Assembly: GCA_039028975.1 (NCBI GenBank)
Contig: JBCCHB010000032.1
Coordinates: 1 to 64,000, forward strand
DNA from: JAHBNG01 sp039028975
GTDB lineage: Bacteria > Chloroflexota > Anaerolineae > Caldilineales > Caldilineaceae
DNA length: 64,000 nt
Direction of reading: 5' to 3'
Shown here: in pieces, positions 62,032-64,000 of the stretch
How the letters are laid out: every line of letters starts with the position of its first letter
How positions within the stretch are numbered: the stretch's first letter is position 1
Notes under the pieces: model-generated
Database searches by the model: none
What the model was told of the DNA's origin: nothing
The model's input: only the letters and a program-made list of their open reading frames with translations
Made by a program: the position numbers and the translations under genes

Positions 62032-63505
62032 GGGTTTTGTCCTCTTGTAATCTAGTCGGAAGCATTCGATTTGGATCATCAAAAATGATAAACAGGTTGT
62101 TTTCGCTAAACCTTGCCTTGCTGGCGAGCAACCGTTCTTTCTGAAGCTCTCTTACTTGGTGAGGCAATCTAGTGGCTGGCGTACTCAATAACCTATCGAT
62201 GTCATCTTGCCCAAGACGGTTTGACCCATCATGGCCAGGCCAAATCATGGCGGGTATCCCCCATTCCAGATGCTGTCGCAACAGAGCCATAAAGGGTTCT
62301 TTGGGGTTTTCTTCGCAGATTGTGCAACAGATTTCTTCGGTAGACTTTAAATCGTAGAATAAGTTATCCAGATCGACCAAGCACGCATGGGTAATTCGGC
62401 GATGGAACTGATGGACAGGCCGGTTACCCTGTCCAAATGATTGATGCCATCTATCTTTCCAAAAGTTGATATAGCGGATCTTTTTGGCCGCGGCAGGCCT
62501 GTTAGCATTCATCTGGGCCTTGACTTGCCGCTCACCAAATCTTCGCACCACGATGTTTGGCCCCACAAGGCAATCCTGTTTGCGTTCGGCAAACTCAATA
62601 TTGACGTGCATCAACTCGCTGGGCAGCATCAATTCAATAAAGGCCCGACTTGTCAAATTGGCATCTAGTCTTTCTCGAATCTTCTCTGGCAGCAACCTTA
62701 TATTTGTCTCAAGCGGATCCCAATTGGCATTTTCAAATTCACCCTTTTCATTGGGTTCAAAGAAATCAACCAGTATATGGTCATAATTATTGGCATCGAT
62801 GCAGGTTACTCTGGCAGTGATCTGTTGGTAACTGGAAACATATGGCTTTTCATTTACCTTTTCCAGTATCGTTCGGGCTTCTCTGTATACGTCGTCTTTT
62901 TCAAACCGCCACTTGAATCTCCTGATTGCCTCGTGGACCCATTCATCCGTTTTGGCGCCGCTTGAGATGTGGCTTAGTATATTTGCAAAGAGGCAGATAC
63001 AAAACCCAAAGCCATATTGGCTATGATTTATCTCAAAAAGAGTATCTAAGGAATGATAGCTCTCAATCAAAGAAAAGCTGTACTGAGTACGCAGCCTTTC
63101 TGGAAGACATTGATCATAGAGCTGTGCAAGCTGCGGCTCATCAATCTGAGCCGGCTCGATTATCTTGATCAGCTTGGTTACGAGCACATCTCTCCCGGCT
63201 TTGTCACTAAGCTGCCGAACCTGTATCGCTCCAGGCTCTTTACCGAGCAACTCGACAGCATTGAGTAAGAGATACTCTAGAGGAAACTCACCTGTCGTTA
63301 ACCGATCCATCTCATTCACGGCATTGATTATCTGGCGCAGTCGCAAGCTTGGAATATCTCCAGTGGGTAATTTGGCTGTCGTGGTGCTATCAATCCCTAT
63401 CAACAAACTATTGATTACGCTATTGGCATCCGTGTTGAGCTGTCCCTCTAAATAGCCATGTAGCTCATGAATTTGTAACAAATCAAGTTTAAAGCGTTCA
63501 AGCAC
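62024..63505 (-). CDS. VMAP (vWA-MoxR-associated) protein with two EAD-like domains and VMAP-C
   Basis: 493 residues, GTG start at 63505 with GGAAGG eight bases upstream. Two adaptor-like helical domains: about 5-95 (INAVNEMDRLTTGEFPLEYLL) and about 105-210 (PAQIDEPQLAQLYDQCLPERL, LDTLFEINHSQYGFGFCICLF). Both are clearly related to the adaptor domains of the vWA-CHAT protein, but in reversed order. The carboxyl half (about 220-480) fits the VMAP-C region (MLPSELMHVNIEF, VGPNIVVRR, WGIPAMIWPG, LFIIFDDPNRMLP). Family knowledge: VMAP is the third component that bridges MoxR and vWA and recruits effectors by homotypic EAD contacts. Confidence 0.85.
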   Translation of the reverse strand: MLERFKLDLLQIHELHGYLEGQLNTDANSVINSLLIGIDSTTTAKLPTGDIPSLRLRQIINAVNEMDRLTTGEFPLEYLLLNAVELLGKEPGAIQVRQLSDKAGRDVLVTKLIKIIEPAQIDEPQLAQLYDQCLPERLRTQYSFSLIESYHSLDTLFEINHSQYGFGFCICLFANILSHISSGAKTDEWVHEAIRRFKWRFEKDDVYREARTILEKVNEKPYVSSYQQITARVTCIDANNYDHILVDFFEPNEKGEFENANWDPLETNIRLLPEKIRERLDANLTSRAFIELMLPSELMHVNIEFAERKQDCLVGPNIVVRRFGERQVKAQMNANRPAAAKKIRYINFWKDRWHQSFGQGNRPVHQFHRRITHACLVDLDNLFYDLKSTEEICCTICEENPKEPFMALLRQHLEWGIPAMIWPGHDGSNRLGQDDIDRLLSTPATRLPHQVRELQKERLLASKARFSENNLFIIFDDPNRMLPTRLQEDKTHG

Positions 63506-63653
63506 AAAAATATCCTTCCGAATGAAACTACCTACTCAATGTCATTTGGTTAAGCCGTTCCGTCTGCAACGCACGGTGAATCCTCTGACTGGAAGGGCGA
63601 AATCTCAGGACACCGTGCATCGCAGTCTCCACTAACTTAATGGCATTGACTAC

Positions 63654-64000
63654 CTACCCAACCACCGTCGCACCAATCTCATTCCACAGCTCTGGATGAT
63701 TCTCCTTCAGATCATTAATGATGCAGTCAATCCGCGTTCCCCGATTTTCCCAGGCTGTGGCTTTGCCCTGAAACCAGACGTTCTTGGTATAGAGCTTCTG
63801 CCATCTACGGTGTAGGGCCACTACCTGCCATTCGTCGTTGCAGACAGGTGAGCCAGAGGAACCGCTTACGGTGTCAGTGAAGTAGCTCAATTCCACGTCG
63901 TCAAGTTGATAAATCTGGTTATTGCGTATGCCCAGCATCTTGGGTCGTCCACCCGGATGTTGAATAATGTTAACCGGCGGCCTGTTCTGATTTTTGGTCT
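63654..64000 (-). CDS. Trypsin-like serine protease, 5' part beyond window
   Basis: The frame is open to the window edge; only the carboxyl-terminal 115 residues are visible. NIIQHPGGRPKML, then the catalytic-Ser segment TVSGSSGSPVCND (GSSGSP) and VVALHRRW identify a trypsin-like peptidase of the type paired with ternary systems. The catalytic His and Asp lie outside the window. It ends LWNEIGATVVG. The gap to the VMAP gene is 148 bases with no obvious terminator, so the genes may be one operon. It is probably a proteolytic effector, possibly with its own adaptor domain upstream. Confidence 0.8.
   Translation of the reverse strand, partial: TKNQNRPPVNIIQHPGGRPKMLGIRNNQIYQLDDVELSYFTDTVSGSSGSPVCNDEWQVVALHRRWQKLYTKNVWFQGKATAWENRGTRIDCIINDLKENHPELWNEIGATVVG

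Overview
The window looks like a chromosomal segment of a Chloroflexota bacterium, probably Anaerolineae or Caldilineae-like. This is inferred from secreted proteins with an FLPYL-type motif after the signal peptide, long Thr-Pro-rich linkers before or after membrane anchors, PKD and TolB-type modules, and a very large FHA/kinase/phosphatase repertoire. TGA is used as a normal stop by several genes (for example the genes ending at 26297 and 56439), so the genetic code is standard.

Left part (1-24.9 kb) is mosaic. It holds a secreted Gly-rich giant protein with a C-terminal HExxH motif (856-5448), a META/TolB lipoprotein, a FeoB-like permease without G domain, enolase, a YfcG-like GST, two tandem SDR oxidoreductases, a thioredoxin-like lipoprotein whose CxxC motif is encoded as TGA-x-x-TGA (14703-15326, candidate selenoprotein), an FGGY kinase, a TIM-barrel isomerase, a subtilase, and a small Flp-pilin / prepilin peptidase / DUF192 group. 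The intergenic spaces hold at least three families of short foldback repeats (MITE-like).

Middle part (24.2-56.4 kb) is one long minus-strand gene series with a divergent plus-strand FHA gene at its head. In transcription order: FHA-STAND ATPase-OmpR-type wHTH regulator; membrane protein with an extracytoplasmic Ig-like module; PP2C paralogue with lost metal-binding Asp residues; PP2C-less paralogue; intact PP2C paralogue; membrane zinc-ribbon double-FHA protein; transmembrane double-FHA Ser/Thr kinase; membrane vWA protein; tubulin-like GTPase; membrane-anchored degenerate tubulin-like paralogue; serine hydrolase; and small genes. The series encodes writer (kinase), eraser (PP2C), readers (at least eight FHA domains), a transcription factor and a cytomotive-type tubulin pair. 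I infer a membrane phospho-signalling system that controls a tubulin-like polymer or assembly.

Right part (56.6-64 kb, minus strand, convergent with the FHA gene) is a MoxR-vWA-VMAP ternary NTP-dependent conflict system: a trypsin-like protease (cut by the window end), a VMAP-C protein, a MoxR AAA+ ATPase and a 1456-residue vWA-EAD-CHAT protease-WD40 fusion. The last three overlap and are translationally coupled. This type of system is known from comparative genomics; the fusion of vWA, CHAT and a seven-blade WD40 propeller in one chain, and the sharing of two adaptor-like domains in swapped order with the VMAP protein, are the notable points here.

No tRNA, rRNA or CRISPR array was recognised.
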